Below are positions 21,916 through 35,089 of a DNA stretch of 64,000 bases, one piece after another. Each line of letters begins with the position of its first letter. The first letter of the stretch is position 1. The stretch comes from Halictus rubicundus. Taxonomy: Eukaryota; Arthropoda; Insecta; Hymenoptera; Halictidae. Under the pieces are notes generated by a model. That model saw only the letters and a program-made list of their open reading frames with translations. It searched no databases and was not told the DNA's origin. Made by a program: the position numbers and the translations under genes. The DNA lies in contig NW_027488624.1 in NCBI RefSeq assembly GCF_050948215.1, positions 496,001 through 560,000 of the forward strand, given 5' to 3'.

Positions 21916-22447
21916 TCCCCCTCTCCGCTCTCTTCTCCAGCACTCAGTTATAAACGATTAAAACTGCGATTATGAGAAGAAAATCGTGAAAAACGAAAAT
22001 TTTTCCCATTTTTAATCGTCTATAACTCGTAAACGAATTAGCCAATATGGGTAAAATTTTCACCGTGGATATAATTTATTCGAGTAAATAAGGCACATTT
22101 TTTAAATTTTCAATACAGGCTCGGATAAAAAAGTTGTAAAAGACCAATTCAAATTTTAAAAAAATATTTGTTACACCTCGTCTAATAAACTAATCCCTCT
22201 AGCTTCTCAAAAACGCTTATATCATTTAGTCTAATTTTAAAAATGTTATGCTCTTTCAAATAGTGTGGACTCAGTTTTGCTCTTCACTGTATACTGTATC
22301 TGTATGCATTGTTTTATCAGCAATTTTTGTAGTAATATTCATATTGTTGAAGTATTTATGCAGTCTTTGCCACTTACGATGGAAAAGCGTATGTGCAAAC
22401 AGTGAAACAAATAGTGGAAAATGGTATGTTTATGTAATGAAAAGAAA
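21916..22447. other. Noncoding DNA, no gene recognised
   Basis: It contains phrases like tcgtctataactcgtaaacg typical of noncoding repeat interiors here. The 68-codon frame at 22248-22454 encodes a hydrophobic stretch with no family match. Confidence 0.35.
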
Positions 22448-23180
22448 ACAGTGAGAAATTTGGGGAAAATCTTCTAAAAATGTAATAAAATGAAAGAAAG
22501 AAGAACGACCAAATTGTGATGTAAAATCACAGACAAAGGAAAGAATAATAAGATTATTTAATGGTAAAGATTAGTAAAAGATTAGAGAATCTAGAAAAAT
22601 ATAAAATTAGCAAACAGAAGTAAGTGTAACGAGTAAAGGAGGCAGGAGAGATACAACACAAAAAGTACAAGTGGGAAGAAGAAAGAAAGTACAAAAGGTT
22701 TATAAGAAATGTAGAAGTAAAAGTGAGATAGAATGAGAAAAAATTATTCAAGGATTAACAGAGAAGAAAGAGGCGCACTAGGTAAGGAGTTCGCGGCAAT
22801 ATTAAAAGAAATTAGGAGCGAAATGAAAGGGATAAAGCGGAGAGTAAGAGCGGAGAAGGCCATAAAAATAGAAGTAAAAAGCACGTGGGAAGAGCTAGTA
22901 GAGCTGGAATAAAAATGTAACTAGAGAAAATTGTAGTAAATGAGAAAGGAGGTAAAGGAACAGAAAAGATGGGTGGAAACAATTAGTGGGATATAATGGA
23001 AGTTAGGAATTATGCAAAAAAGAAGAATGGAAACAGATGGTTGAATGAGTTGTAAGAAAGAAGAAAGAAAATTGTGGAAGATTAAATGAAGAGTGAAAAC
23101 AAAAAACGGATACTGTGACAAAAATGCGCGAGAAGATGAGGATTTCGAAAAAGAAGTAATGAAAAATGTATTATTATCTA
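22448..23180 (+). pseudogene. Purine-rich LINE ORF1-like remnant
   Basis: About 700 bases are strongly A/G-rich on the plus strand. One stretch near 22770-22910 reads as a charged coiled coil (ALGKEFAAILKEIRSEMKGI, later STWEELVELE) before a stop. Such Lys/Glu-rich coiled coils are typical of ORF1 of insect non-LTR retrotransposons. Stops interrupt every frame and no zinc knuckle is visible. Minus-strand open frames here (22554-22751, 22921-23286) are shadows of the purine bias. A simple purine-rich tract is the alternative. Confidence 0.3.
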
Positions 23181-23288
23181 AATGTAACATATTACCCCTG
23201 GGAGGAAATACTCGATCAAAATCGTGAACATGATTGGTAAACAAATTATACGGGCGTATATTAAATATGAATAATGTACAATACACAG

Positions 23289-23470
23289 AATGAATCCCAG
23301 TAATATTCGACTTATTTAAAAAGGCGATAACTTTGTTTAATAATAGACCATACGAATTTACAAACTTTTACCATAACAACTTTTTCTGTGGATCTATATT
23401 GAAAACATAATAAATACATTTTGTAGATCTATGTCAATTACACATATTCTGAAAATTTCTTCAAAATTGG
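23289..23470. repeat. Half copy of fold-back family M2
   Basis: cccagtaatattcgacttat followed by ggcgataactttg and gaccatacgaattt matches the left arm of the complete element at 24752-25109. The opposite arm is not found. Confidence 0.5.
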
Positions 23471-24751
23471 TTGATGCGAAAAAAACGACCGGCATGAAAG
23501 ATATAAAAATCCTGATTTTCACGATTCTTAAGTTTGCAGTTCATTGCAACGTTGACCGGGGTTGATGGAATATTCAGGATATGTACATATAATGGACACA
23601 GATCAGCAAAATTAAAAATTAGTAATATTATTTAAATTTTCAATACAGACCCACCGATTGTTGGGGGTATAGTTGTGAACAACTTTTTTACATGATACCG
23701 CCGGACGACCTTCGTGTCCGAGATATTTGAAAAAAACTGTTGCTACTGCACAGACTCCGTTTTCTAACCTACAACACGACCTAACCCAGATTTTAAAAAA
23801 AAACAAGCATATTCATTTTTATATTAATATTTTCTTCATATGTATGTGACAAGTTTCATCATTGGATTCACTCTTATCGGTCAAAATATGAATTGATAGA
23901 CACTTGGTTTGTTTGATTGAATAATTTTTCGCAGGGGTAGTATAACACAAAATGGTATAACAAGTCATGAGATCATAAGATTACTACTTTCAGTAGCACC
24001 GTTTATACGATAATAAAGTTTTACCGTCTAATTTAATAATCAGAGCAAAATATGTAGGTCGTTAATACTTTTGATCCTCGTTTATAAATGACCCTGAAGC
24101 TATAATTTTCCGGATGACGTTCAGTTTAATTAGATTCCATCTTTAAATCAAATATCTAAAATAATCTGTTTAAAAGCAGGGCGATAATGGCGATAAGAAC
24201 AATTTAATTTTGGCATACAAATCCATGTTACTCGTCGATATACAGCTTGCGTTAATTACATGCAGTATCAGATTAATTCGGCGACTTTGATTTCGCGTTG
24301 AGTTCGCTGCTTTTTAATATTTCATACGTCCGCCAACGTTTGGATTCCGGTAACAATGGCGAGATTCTCGCATCATAAATATTGCTTCGAACACCGTTAA
24401 CCGTCTGCGAAGTATCCTATCATTAAATGATGACATTCTGTAATTAGTTTCCAAGCACGATTTTCATAAATTTCGTATTACATCTGACATTTTGTCGCGA
24501 ATGAATAACAGCTGTCGTGGGGCAACGAAGACGCGAGACACCAGCGAACGCGACGAAGGTGCGTGCTGCAGGAAAGAGAGGTTGGTGGGAGAAGCAGCAG
24601 AAATTTTTATAAACTGCTTATCAAGAAAACTATAATTTCTTTTTTCATTTTTAAAGGAGGGTTTTGAGAGGAACACAGATTAAATGAAAATGTGTTCCTT
24701 CTTTCAATATTCTTAAATTCTTCTAATGTCTTCACTGTTCACTAGTACACC
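23471..24751. other. Noncoding DNA, no gene recognised
   Basis: 24290-24600 is somewhat richer in CpG and single-copy-looking. Short minus-strand frames at 23612-23806 and 24464-24676 have no recognisable domains. Confidence 0.35.
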
Positions 24752-25109
24752 TACAGTGAATCATAGTAATATTCGGACGCTTTCAAAAGGACGATAACTT
24801 TTTAAATATTGAACCATACGACTTGGACTCTTTTGAGAAGTTAGTATAATTAGGTTACTACACACATGGTATGAAGACAGAAAAATTTTGAAAAAATTGC
24901 AATTGGTCGGAATTCCAGAGAAAATAAAGGAATGAAATACAACTCTTAGTATTTTAGCTGTAATTCCGACCAATTGCAATTTTTCCAAAATTCTTTTTTA
25001 CACGTCATGTAGTAAACTAATTGTTCTAACTTCTCAAAAAAATTCAGTCCGATATTAAAAAGGAGATCGTCCTTTTAAAAGTGTCCGAATATTACTTTGA
25101 CTCGCAGTA
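24752..25109. mobile_element. TA-flanked fold-back miniature element, family M2
   Basis: TA at 24752-24753 and 25108-25109 bound a 354-base element whose arms are inverted copies: cagtgaatcatagtaatatt on the left against aatattactttgactcgcag on the right. The pairing continues almost to the centre (ttgcaattggtcggaatt near 24897 and aattccgaccaattgcaa near 24963). Such an RNA would fold into a long hairpin. TA duplication points to Tc1/mariner-type mobilisation. It is noncoding. Confidence 0.75.
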
Positions 25110-26567
25110 TTCATTTTCATCGTAAATGCATAAAATCCGCAGTATCAGCATTGTGCGTCTTACGATGACATGTGAAAGGCAAGCTCCGTAAAAAGCTAAT
25201 TTCTAATTATACGATAACGTGATGCGAGTAACGCGTGCTAAGAGCAGACGAAATGCTTTTGCCATCATCGCGGAGCAATACCGACCAGTATCATGTATTA
25301 TGCGACAGTTTCCGGAGCAAGGCGATTTTCGCGTTTTCTGCACGGATGCTTTTTGCTCTTGCGATTTTGCAACGTCGCGTTTCGCAGCGTGGATTACAAA
25401 CGTGTTTTATCAGGGAAAGGGTTTTATCCAACACCCCCCCCCCCCCCCCCCCGCCATTACCCATGTACCACTATCGTCTTCTTTGCACGTATTTTCCACG
25501 TTTTTCTTAATCAGGAAGAATATTTATTTTATACTTTTCGTGTGAGCACACGCCGTACAAATAAATCTGGAATGTGCATTTAGGTAACAACGAATTGGGA
25601 AATTTCTGGTTTCCAATATCCGATAACCAGAGAACCTGGTGAAGACTAATCCAAAACCTTTATTCAATACAACGACAAAGTACGTTGAGGCATGCTGCAA
25701 AATAGTTTCTATAAAAAAAGGTACGAGCAAAGATACTGATATGAACGTTTAGTACGTCTCTTGCATGTTGTTAGCGATGTATTTGTAACTTTTAAATGCA
25801 CTATCGCAATCATAAATGAAATAACGAAATCGTTGAAAAATAAATACTCCTATTTATGCGATGCACACTACGTGATTACGTTATATTTAATTACAATATA
25901 CATGGTCAAACATGCATAGACGGTGTGATGAGCGACGGGGCATGCGCGCCCTACGAGTGTGTGTGGTGGGGGGTGTGCGCTGAAACGCTCTCGGATGATG
26001 TACGCGCTCTTGAATGAGAGAGTCGGATTTTATGTATCAGTTAACAGTACTTTTCCTTTATAAAATATGTGCAATTATCAGCAAGTGTCTCGTACCTTTG
26101 CCTCACCGCACCCATGATCCCAACAAATTATATTCTTTATTTAAATTATACATTCAAAAGTCTACAGAATGAAAATTCTGTTCGCGCGATTAATAATACA
26201 TTCACTGAACTTTATATTTATGCTCCGGACAATAGAGTCTCAAATAATATTTCGGCACGGCGACGGGCCCCGCTGATTGTGGCTTTGGCATTGGCTTAGT
26301 CGGAAACCGATCATTATTGCCACACCCTGATTGGACCATGTTTTTCGTTAATAATACCTTGACAAAGCGGCGGAAAACATTTTCGCAAAGGAATAAGTTA
26401 TTTCACGTGACCTCTTTCAAGGAAATACAACATTTTTGGGACACTCTGTAGTTTGGATCTAAATACATAGTAATTATTAGGTATCTAGGGTAAGAGACCC
26501 AATTACTTTGGGGTGCAAATTACTGTGCCTATATTAATTATACATATTTTTAAAGCATAACGAACAT
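25110..26567. other. Noncoding DNA with a poly-C tract and CpG-richer patches
   Basis: 25210-25420 and 25920-26000 are CpG-richer. Overlapping frames across the C run (25219-25545, 25235-25510, 25293-25583) owe their proline stretches to the tract and are not credible genes. At 26250-26300 a GC-rich patch (ggcacggcgacgggcc) has no partner in the window. Confidence 0.35.
25434..25452 (+). repeat. Poly-C tract, 19 bases
   Basis: An uninterrupted run of 19 cytosines in AT-rich DNA. A similar 18-base run occurs at 37983-38000 within repeat R1. Confidence 0.9.
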
Positions 26568-27109
26568 TAACGTTGTCCGGAAAGTTCGTGTTGTTTTTCT
26601 GTAGGTGGCATTAGGATAAGTCTGAATATGTCAGAATGATTGAAAACAAATGGTATGTGTAACATAGTCCAAAAAGGTGATCTCTCAGGCATTTTTAGAA
26701 ATAAGTTTGATTAGGATACATTAATTTTTTTAGTTGTATACGCTCTTAAATATGGAAGGGAACAGAGTGAATTCTAGGCATTTGATGCTTTTTTCTTCCA
26801 AAAGCTGTTGGAGCTTGGTTGGGATGTGCTACCCCATTCGCCCTATTAACCAGACATTACACCCTCAGATTTTCATCTCTTTAAGTCAATACAAAATTCC
26901 CATAATGACAAAAACTTTAACTCTTTGGTCGACATAAAAAAACACATTTACAAGTTTTTCGCCGAAAAACACAAGTTCCGTGAAAGATGGAGAAAGATTA
27001 TGGGACAAAATGGCACTTATAATAATTCAATAAATGTATATCGAAATTTAAATGTACTGCGTTTGAATTTCCTTTAAAAATCGGCACAAACTATCCGGAC
27101 AACCCAATA
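26568..27109 (+). mobile_element. Internally deleted mariner element
   Basis: Terminal repeats (left acgttgtccggaaagttcgtg from 26570; right ending actatccggacaaccca near 27106) match the ttgtccggawagttygtgyyg ends common to mariners, and TA flanks both sides (26568-26569, 27108-27109). At 538 bases it is less than half of a full mariner (~1.3 kb) and keeps only the transposase C-terminus. It is dead for autonomous movement. Confidence 0.75.
26750..27030 (+). pseudogene. Mariner transposase C-terminal remnant
   Basis: In shifting frames one reads the end of the mariner catalytic domain: a decayed LGWDVLPH-like and YSPDLAPSD-like part (gttgggatgtgctaccccat; DYHLF equivalent attttcatctcttt), then the KFREDGI/LPERW-like tail (gttccgtgaaagatggagaa) and a QNG end (gggacaaaatggcactta). 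At least two frame changes separate these pieces. The catalytic aspartates upstream are deleted. No function remains. Confidence 0.6.
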
Positions 27110-27443
27110 CAACGTACATGTATATTAACTGATTTGAATGAAAAAAATTTAATATCTCGTTTTTAATATTCATTATGCTTTAAAAATAAGTATAATTAAT
27201 ATAGGCACAGGAATTGGCTCCCCCATAGTAATCTATCTATTACAATTAGACTATACATTTTCTCAGAAATTTATAAATTTATAGTAAAAAATTGTGAAAC
27301 TGTGGTACAGTAAAATTTTAATCTTCTATTTATGAAGTATATCATTATTCTGTATGTGGAGAGTTGTAAGCTATAAATAAGTTCATACAAAATGCAATTT
27401 ACAAAGGAAATTGAATGTACTATTTGAATTATATGAATATATG

Positions 27444-27682
27444 TACAGAGTGTACAGAGCCATAGGCGTATTCGGCATCATCGAAACGATGAAGATCTGC
27501 AAAAAAAAGTTGTCGCAAAATTGTCCGTGACCTTGAGTTTTAAGCTCAAATTTTTTCTATTGACATGACACGTAGAATATAATACAATAAAAAGAAATTT
27601 GACTTTTTACAGATCTTCATCTCTCCGTAGATGAAGAATACGCCTATGGCAGCGAAGACCAAACATTTCTTTACACCCTGTA
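27444..27682. mobile_element. TA-flanked fold-back miniature element, family M1
   Basis: It matches 16957-17254 (atgaagatctgcaaaaaaaa, gttgtcgcaaaattgtcc, agcgaagaccaaacatttct). Here the outer ends survive: tacagagtg on the left and caccctgta on the right, with TA at 27444-27445 and 27681-27682. It is noncoding. Confidence 0.7.
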
Positions 27683-28700
27683 CATATATATTAATATATG
27701 TACATATAAATTATATTAATACAAAATATGTAATACATTATATTAAAATGTATTACTTCTAGTACTTATACAGAATGAGTTAAGTGTACTGTTACTAAGT
27801 ATTTGTTCTAAAATTATTTCAGCTATCGACTTTATTTCTTTTAAATTAAATGATGGCTGATTATTTAGTCTACATAAGATTTTTCTAAAATGTGAGACAT
27901 GACAAATTTTTAAGACTTATCGAACTGACAATGAGTAACATTTGCTTGAAGTATTTGTAAAGTAAGTAAAGTAACTATAGACCTACAATAAATTTTATGT
28001 TTCTACAAAGAAATTATTAAGGACAAAGAAGTTCTAATGATTGCAGCTATGGAGAAAATAATATAGAAAGGGCTTAATATGCTGACGCATTCTAAAAAAT
28101 TGTAGATATCTTATTTGTAGCCCTTCCTTCTTACAAAAATTTCTTCCCACCCCTCTTGCCCCACTTAATTTAACAAATATGAAGTTAGTAGCTGCTACAG
28201 ATTTGAAAAAACAGATTGTAACATATTGTATAGCTCACACTGTACATTTCACTGTATTCAGAAAAAAACGCTTTTAATCTTCGGCAATGATACAGGAAAA
28301 ATGTTTAGGGTTTGCTAGTCGTTCATGTCAAATATTTCTGAAGCTGTTAATCGTAACAAATTAATAATTCGAATATAAGTAAAGAACAGGAATCAAGAAA
28401 AGTACTTGAATAACAGGCTATGCTCCTTTCGCTCAAGATTCTGATTTACTCTAATGATTAGTAATACATTCTTGCTTCTCCATTTTCTTCTTTCTTCTTC
28501 TAACACCGCTTTAACTCACCTCCCGCGTGAACCATTCTCTTTCCAAGCTTTTCTCCTTATCTTTATGTGTTATTTCCCTCCCCGATTCGATTCTCCGATT
28601 TTATCACTTGCGGCAGTCGTCAAGCTTCTAACCGACTATGCACACATTCCCAATGGAAACATCTATATACATAGGACGGAACAAAAGCCAAATGTTGGTT
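27683..28700. other. AT-rich noncoding DNA, no gene recognised
   Basis: The 82-codon frame at 28454-28702 is Leu/Phe/Pro-rich from pyrimidine bias and has no family signature. Confidence 0.4.
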
Positions 28701-28960
28701 GATAACTCAACTGTTAAAGAGAACCGCTAATCGTGACTGATGGAGAGACAGGAGAATAGAACCGAGGTGCGCGTCGCGAATAAAAATGTGACAGATAAAA
28801 GAGAATGAATGTCGGGACGGAAAAAAGAGCAATAGAGAAAGAATTATAAAAAGAGGGGCGTAATGGAGTGAAGCATGTTGAAGAATATCTAAAATGATAA
28901 CAATGAGCGGAAAGAAAAAAAAAGAGCACAAGTAAAATGGCGGGAGAAAGGAATTTAATA
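28701..28960 (+). other. Purine-rich tract, possibly a LINE fragment
   Basis: The plus strand is dominated by GA-rich words (gagaggaag-, aaaagagc-, agagaatg-). Minus frames of 71-74 codons are shadows. It resembles the purine-rich LINE-like sequence at 22448-23180 in composition only. Confidence 0.2.
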
Positions 28961-30929
28961 CATTAAATGCAGTACTATTAGCAAAGTTTAGTAGATATTA
29001 ACCTCAAAGTCAAATCATTACAGTTAATCAAATCGTCAGGCATCTTTATTACGTAAAGCAAATCTAAAGGTGTTGATGATTCCTCATTTACGGGAGACAC
29101 GATTTTTCCAACAGTATCACGGAAATTTTCATTCATTTCAATCATTCGTTTTCACGTTTATATTTTATCTTATAGCAATGTGCAAAATCTAATTAATGAT
29201 ATTTTTTGTTATAATTAAGTAAAAAAAATGGAGTACTCTACAATATTGTATATGTCAGCTTAAATGTAAAATGTTATTGTCGTATTTATTTTCTGTAATA
29301 ATTACTCTTTCTGACAATAAATAAAGGTTCACACAAAATTTTTAATTATTGATTCAGTTTTGCTATACGCATCTTTAGAATCAGATTATTAGTAATTCGT
29401 TTGTAGTTATTCACGGCATATTGGAAACACGATGATTACGTATTTCCATACTTCTTTCCTGTACTAAAGTATTATATTGACGTTACTATTAATAATATCG
29501 ACACATGACCGCCACAGCTGCATTTACAACGGCTTCTGACATAGACTAATGAATCCCGGGGGAAGAAGATGAACTGACAGAGTTCTAAGGGTGTCGATTT
29601 ACTCTTATTACACCGGAAACTTGTCTTCACCGCAGTGGGGTACCGGTTGGTACGACATTCAAATGTCGATCAAAATTAGTCGAAAAAGATGGAAGTCTGC
29701 TAGCAGCTTGAACACCATGGAGATCCCTAACATGGTAATGAATTGCATTATATGAATTTTAATTGAAATTTAGAATTTGCTACGGTAACATCTCGACTTA
29801 TTTCATCCGTATAATATATTATATATAATATAATAATGGCATACATCTTTGCCTAGATTAATTCGTCTACTATTTATTCGCAAAAGATATCTAATACCTG
29901 CAAGTTACAATTAAAGTAACAATTCTATGATATCAAGTAATTATTCATTTTTTATTACAAATTATTCTCTGAAAGTTCAATTTATTTTTTATAACAAATT
30001 AGTAGTTTATATAAACAGATAGGAGAGGAAGAAAGAAAGAAGTAGTCTGAAATATTAATCAAAATAGGATTACCAGTTTTAATATCTTTTTCTTTTTCTT
30101 GCATTAATTAGAGTTAAGTTAGAATAGTATTGATAGTATTGATGAATAGTAATCTTTTATCGCAGTAAATAGAAAAGCAAACAATTAAACTTTTGCGGAA
30201 CACATACAATCAAAATATATTATTCATCCCACTATTGTATAAAATATGTCTTTTCATAATGTAGAATTTATATGTAAGAAAAATGTGTGGATGAGTACAC
30301 AGATGATGCTAAACTTTTCATCAAATATTTAAAAATAAATTTAAGGGATAAAAAATCAATTTTCTCAATAGATTAAAACAAATAAAAAATTATAGAAATA
30401 TCAATATTTTACTAAAAATTCATGTTAATATCAACTAATAATTTTGTAATTGTTTCAATCTATCGTGTAGATTAATTTGCTACTCGCTCAAATAAACTTA
30501 CGAAAGAATTCACGTTTACCAAAATGCAAACTCTGAAAACCGATTTGATATTTTTAATTCAAAATGATAAAAAAAGATAGCTACCGAAATATATTGAATA
30601 TGCAAAATCATATCGGATTAGCCTCCTTCCGTTTCCATTTTCAATTTGAAGAAAAAAAAATATTCAATCCTGGTTAAGTTGAGCAAATAGGGTGGGGATA
30701 ACCAGTTTGTACACCTTTTGTCAAAGCTTTTTGATCGCCGCTCTTTTAGCCCTTTTTGAGAAATCGTCAAAGATGTAACCAGAATTCATGCACTTCTGGC
30801 ACACACGGTTTTTATTTAGAGAGAAAACAACATGAATAATCCACAACAAAAATAGACGATCTTTTACGAAAATTTGCTACCGCAATCTCTCTCCCAAAAC
30901 TTTTGGGATAAATCATAAATTAAATCATT
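28961..30929. other. AT-rich noncoding DNA, no gene recognised
   Basis: A less AT-rich patch at 29500-29740 (cccgggggaagaag, accgcagtggggtaccggtt) has no partner in the window. The remainder is over 70% A/T by eye with no open frame of note. Confidence 0.4.
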
Positions 30930-31195
30930 CGACATACATAGGTTAACACCTCTTTATAAAGAATAAAAAGCAGCATCGATCGGTGCATAAGAAAATATGT
31001 AGTTCCATTTAAAAGATCAAAGTTGACCTCATAAGTCCTTGACGTGTTCCCCTACAAAAAAAAAAAAAAACTAATAATTCCAGTATATTCATCTCTAGAA
31101 ACCATTTAATATCCATCCAAACATTTTTCGGTGCGAATAATAATGATAATGACCTAAATCAAGGTGGTAATATCTGGTGGCCCACCCTGTATATA
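30930..31195. repeat. Miniature-element copy, family M3
   Basis: It contains caaagttgacctcataagtc, cttgacgtgttcccctac, an A run and the right end ggcccaccctgtatatat. It is related to 56325-56770, which has the same phrase order. Noncoding. Confidence 0.5.
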
Positions 31196-31870
31196 TAGTT
31201 TTCCTAAACAGTTTTTTGATCGCGTTATGCCGGAGTCTACCGGGTTAGAGCATGGCTCGATAATCGGAATACGGATCGAGATTCGAAGAAATCGTTTGAA
31301 AAAAGGAACCAGTCCTGTTCAAGTTCTCGATTTAACGACACGCATGGACAAGAGGGGAGAATGAGAAAACGTTGAGCTGCAAGCGACAAGTCCTGCTCAC
31401 TGTCCCATTCTGCTTGAGCTGAAACGAAGGTCGTACGGACGAGAGAGATTTTGCGAGGAAGGTCGGCAGAACCAGCTGGAGAGTGGTTCACACCCCCGGA
31501 AGACGACGGTGGTGAGAGAATATCGTCTCGGATAGGTGAAAGATGAAAGGGGTGCGAGCGGGAGGTATTAAGCTGAGACTTATTCCTCCAGTAATTACGA
31601 CTAATAGCCACCCCCTAGCGCCGGAGGAGCGAAACGAAATAGAGCCACCGGTATCTTGGCGCTGCCTGAGAGAGCCCGAGAGAATTCAGCGCGTCGGTAA
31701 ACATCCGGACCATAAATTTTTCCAGGATTCCGAGGAATTTTCGTGCACTCCTCGAGCTCCTTGTAGATGTTCGGTGACGCTCCTTATTACCCAGAGAGGA
31801 AATGTCTTCGAGCGATTGTCGTGTTACTACTCGTCGTCAAGAGTGAAAAGATGCGACTGACTGAAGTATA
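31196..31870. other. GC-richer single-copy-looking block
   Basis: 31220-31860 is markedly richer in CpG than its surroundings and has no repeat partner here. Frames on both strands (124 codons at 31611-31237 minus, 105 codons at 31543-31860 plus) overlap each other, as expected when stops are rare in GC-rich DNA, and neither shows a domain. It may be a conserved regulatory block or an untranslated exon. Confidence 0.35.
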
Positions 31871-32780
31871 TCGAAATTGGAACAAATTCGCGCCGAATAA
31901 AATGCGAATCGATGGTTACCATCGATACCATATGTGCGAGCGCTATGATGAGTTTGTCTTCGACAGTTTCTGCTCGCAGACTCCGTTCCATCGAATTTGA
32001 AATTTTCGTCAGAAAATTAAGCAGTTTTTTCATTATCGGTAATATTTAGTATTTTCCTTTCTAATATTTAAAATGTATAGTATTTTAAGTTACAGAAATC
32101 GTGAAAATTCCAAAATGCAGTACCTAAAATATAAAAATAAAGAATTTGATATATGATACAATTTATTTTTATCGTCTGTTATAAACTAATGTTATATTAC
32201 GTTACAATATTATATGTATAGTAATATCTATAATAATATTATAGGACAACATAAAATTGATTATCATTTATACAGTTGTAAGAAATCAGGAAATTAAACA
32301 TTAGATTAGTGAACAAAGTTATGAAGTACCTCAGAAATTATAGTGATGGCCTCATATTGTATTTATAGTAAACAGTACTATTTGTGGGACTGTAGACAAT
32401 ATCTTCACCAGTTTTAATCTGAATTAATCAGATCATTTTAATCAGATCTTATAACAGATTCTGTTTGAAACATTCATTGCGAGTCTGGGGTTAAAAAAAT
32501 TGTAATTACGAAGACTATCACTGAAATAAATGCTAGTAGCGAACGTGTTAAATTGTCCGTTATATTTGTGTGTGATTGAAGTAAAAATGTTGGTCGTTAC
32601 TAATAAGATGGCGCTAGATACACATGCTAACTAATCTTGGGCAGTGTCCAAGTTTGAATCTGATAAACGATTACTCTTCTCGAAAGTTTCAATATAGGAT
32701 AGAATATAATGGGGCATCTTCTGGAAAAGTTTTTTGATCCCCATCCAAATTTGTACGACACACTTACAGTGTCCCCAGAA
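31871..32780. other. AT-rich noncoding DNA, nothing recognised
   Basis: No frame, RNA or repeat structure can be supported. Confidence 0.45.
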
Positions 32781-33330
32781 TTATTTACTTGTCCTTATTT
32801 CGGGGGCTAGGTAGATACCCCTGCCCACGGAAACAAGGATTACATAAATCTTCCGGGTACTCTTTTCTACCATTTATGTTCTTCCGCACTTTACCAACTT
32901 GCAAAACGTTGCAGACCTGTTCCTCGCCGGTCTATCTTCGATCTCGGCCATATTTCGCAAAAAGTCGGCAATTTGCTTCGACCCGTTCACTCGTAAAACG
33001 CTCGGCGCCGGTGAGAAAATCGCCACAATAATGGCAACCCTATAGACAGCCTGCAATGTATGTAGCACCGAATGGCTTTCCCCCGTGATTTATGCGCCGA
33101 TCTTATCGCGTCTTTATTCCCTCAACTCATTGCAACGTTCCGGGCACGACCAGCGGGGCTTGCATTTCGATGAGACGCGAGCATCTTGCGTTCCGTACGA
33201 GAGAAACAATTACAGATTGGAAATTGCCAACAACGGTTCGAATTGATAGGTCACCTCCGCTATCGAAGTTATCGACGGTATCGTTAGTATCGATGCGACA
33301 CGTTTCAGCGATCGCACGAATGTGGAACAA
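32781..33330. other. CpG-rich single-copy-looking block
   Basis: Balanced composition, many CpGs (ttcgatctcggccatatttc, acgctcggcgccggtgag, gtatcgttagtatcgatgcg) and no partner in the window. Short overlapping frames on both strands lack domains. It is the second such block within 2 kb and a candidate for conserved regulatory DNA. Confidence 0.35.
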
Positions 33331-33364
33331 ACTATAGCGTGATTAAAAGTTTCAAGAGTTTTGA

Positions 33365-33932
33365 ACCATTGAGTCTCGTATAAGGGTCACCTTCGATTAT
33401 GTCAATAGAATGCACAATAGTTTTCCTCGAATTCGAATAAAGCACCAAGTTCTGCGTGAAAAAAGTATTATACCACAGAGGGCTCAAAATTAATAACTGC
33501 AGGGACTTTCTCAAACTCGTTTCATTTTTTAAACATTAAAAATGAAGTTTATCGCGAGCTATCAACGATGGCCGTAAATTATTAGGACGTATTATTATTA
33601 ACTGCAGAAACACTAGAAAACATTATTCCTTTACTCATAAATTTGTCTTAAAAATATTTTAGAAATTATCCATTTTAAGCCCTATCTGGTGTAATATTTT
33701 TTATGGAGAATTTGGTACTTTATCCGAATTTAAGGAAATATATTAGACATTTCATTCAAAAAACTGAAGGTGACCCTCGTATCTCGATAAAAAAGAAATG
33801 TAACAAAAAAGAAGTTGCAGCACTGTACGTCCTCCTGAAAACCATGCAACATTTGTTTGAACAATTTATTCGTACCACAAATAACATAAGAGTTACTTGA
33901 AGTCGTCAGGTTACGAGATTCAGCTTATAATG
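33365..33932. mobile_element. Fold-back repeat, family M4
   Basis: 33370-33490 (gtctcgtataagggtcacc ... gtattataccacagagggct) is an imperfect inverted copy of 33672-33800 (agccctatctggtgtaatat ... gtgaccctcgtatctcgata). The right part also matches 13801-14015. A hairpin-forming miniature element is the best explanation; its ends are decayed. Confidence 0.5.
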
Positions 33933-35089
33933 ATATCCAAATGTGAGCATCTTCTCCAGTACTACATTCATTTTCATTGGTATTAAATTGTTTGCATCTG
34001 TGACTAATTATTCAAATATATACGAAGAAATATTTTTTCGTGACTTTTTCTCAGCATAAAAGTAGTTTTGATGACATTTTATTAATACATAAAACATAAA
34101 TAATAGTAATACAATTGTACTTTACATTCGATTATACAAACCCACAATACCAGATGTATCCAACAATTCTGGTATGTATTTCCCGATAGAATATAACGAT
34201 CAATCATTATCTCAAGTCATATTTACTTTTACGATACATAATATTTACGAGTGTAGCCAAATTTCTCGTTTTAATGTGAAAACAGATTGCGTTGTGTCTG
34301 AACATAGATAGTACGTTATTTATTGGGCTTTTGTTTTCGCGTAGACGTTATTTTACGGACATTTGAATGTAACGTACATCTCTCCGCAATTAGTCCGTTA
34401 AATCAAGCTTTCACTGCAGCATGCTTTTATTACTTGAGTCCGACCGAATGTTTATTAATCCATTTTAATCTACTCTGCAAAATTATTCGCGCGGACTTAA
34501 CGTGTCCCTCCATGAATGTTGATTTACAATTATCCACGTAATTTACATAATTACGTACACAAACAGTTCCAATTTGAATCAATAAATAAAAATTGTACCG
34601 CATGTTTAGCAAAATATAATCAACGTAACAGGAGAACAACCTTTTTGTTTAATAAAATATATTAATTAAAAATCGTACAAATTGTAGGAAAAGAATTAAC
34701 ATACTATACATGTAATATGTGTAATAATTAACATAAATAATTAACATACAATTATGTGAAACAGAAGCCAAGAAATTTGAGGCAACTCGAATAATCGTTT
34801 CCCCGGTTTTTGATCATGTTAACGGTCTACCACAACTGTTTCCTTTCATAAGTTGCAAGATCTTTTACCAAATTACCATGCGATTTTTTTTTTAATATTT
34901 GAAATTATGGGAACAGTTGCTTGCTGACTTTTTTATTCAATCATTTTTGCAGTTTTGGTTTCACTTGATTTCTCGTTGCGACCCATGTCGACGTAGGTTA
35001 GGCCTACCTGACTTCTTCTTCGTCGCAGGCCACACGGTTCCCACCATCAATCTGTCCGCTCCTCCGCAGACTCCTTCTTATGTTATAAT
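33933..35089. other. AT-rich noncoding DNA, no gene recognised
   Basis: Frames of 69-73 codons at 34323-34541, 34430-34639 (minus) and 34899-35120 have no domain. A GC-richer patch at 34975-35070 precedes the LTR cluster. Confidence 0.4.

Noticed and set aside
25219..25583. Three overlapping proline-rich frames
   Set aside because: All three frames cross the same poly-C run; the prolines come from the homopolymer.
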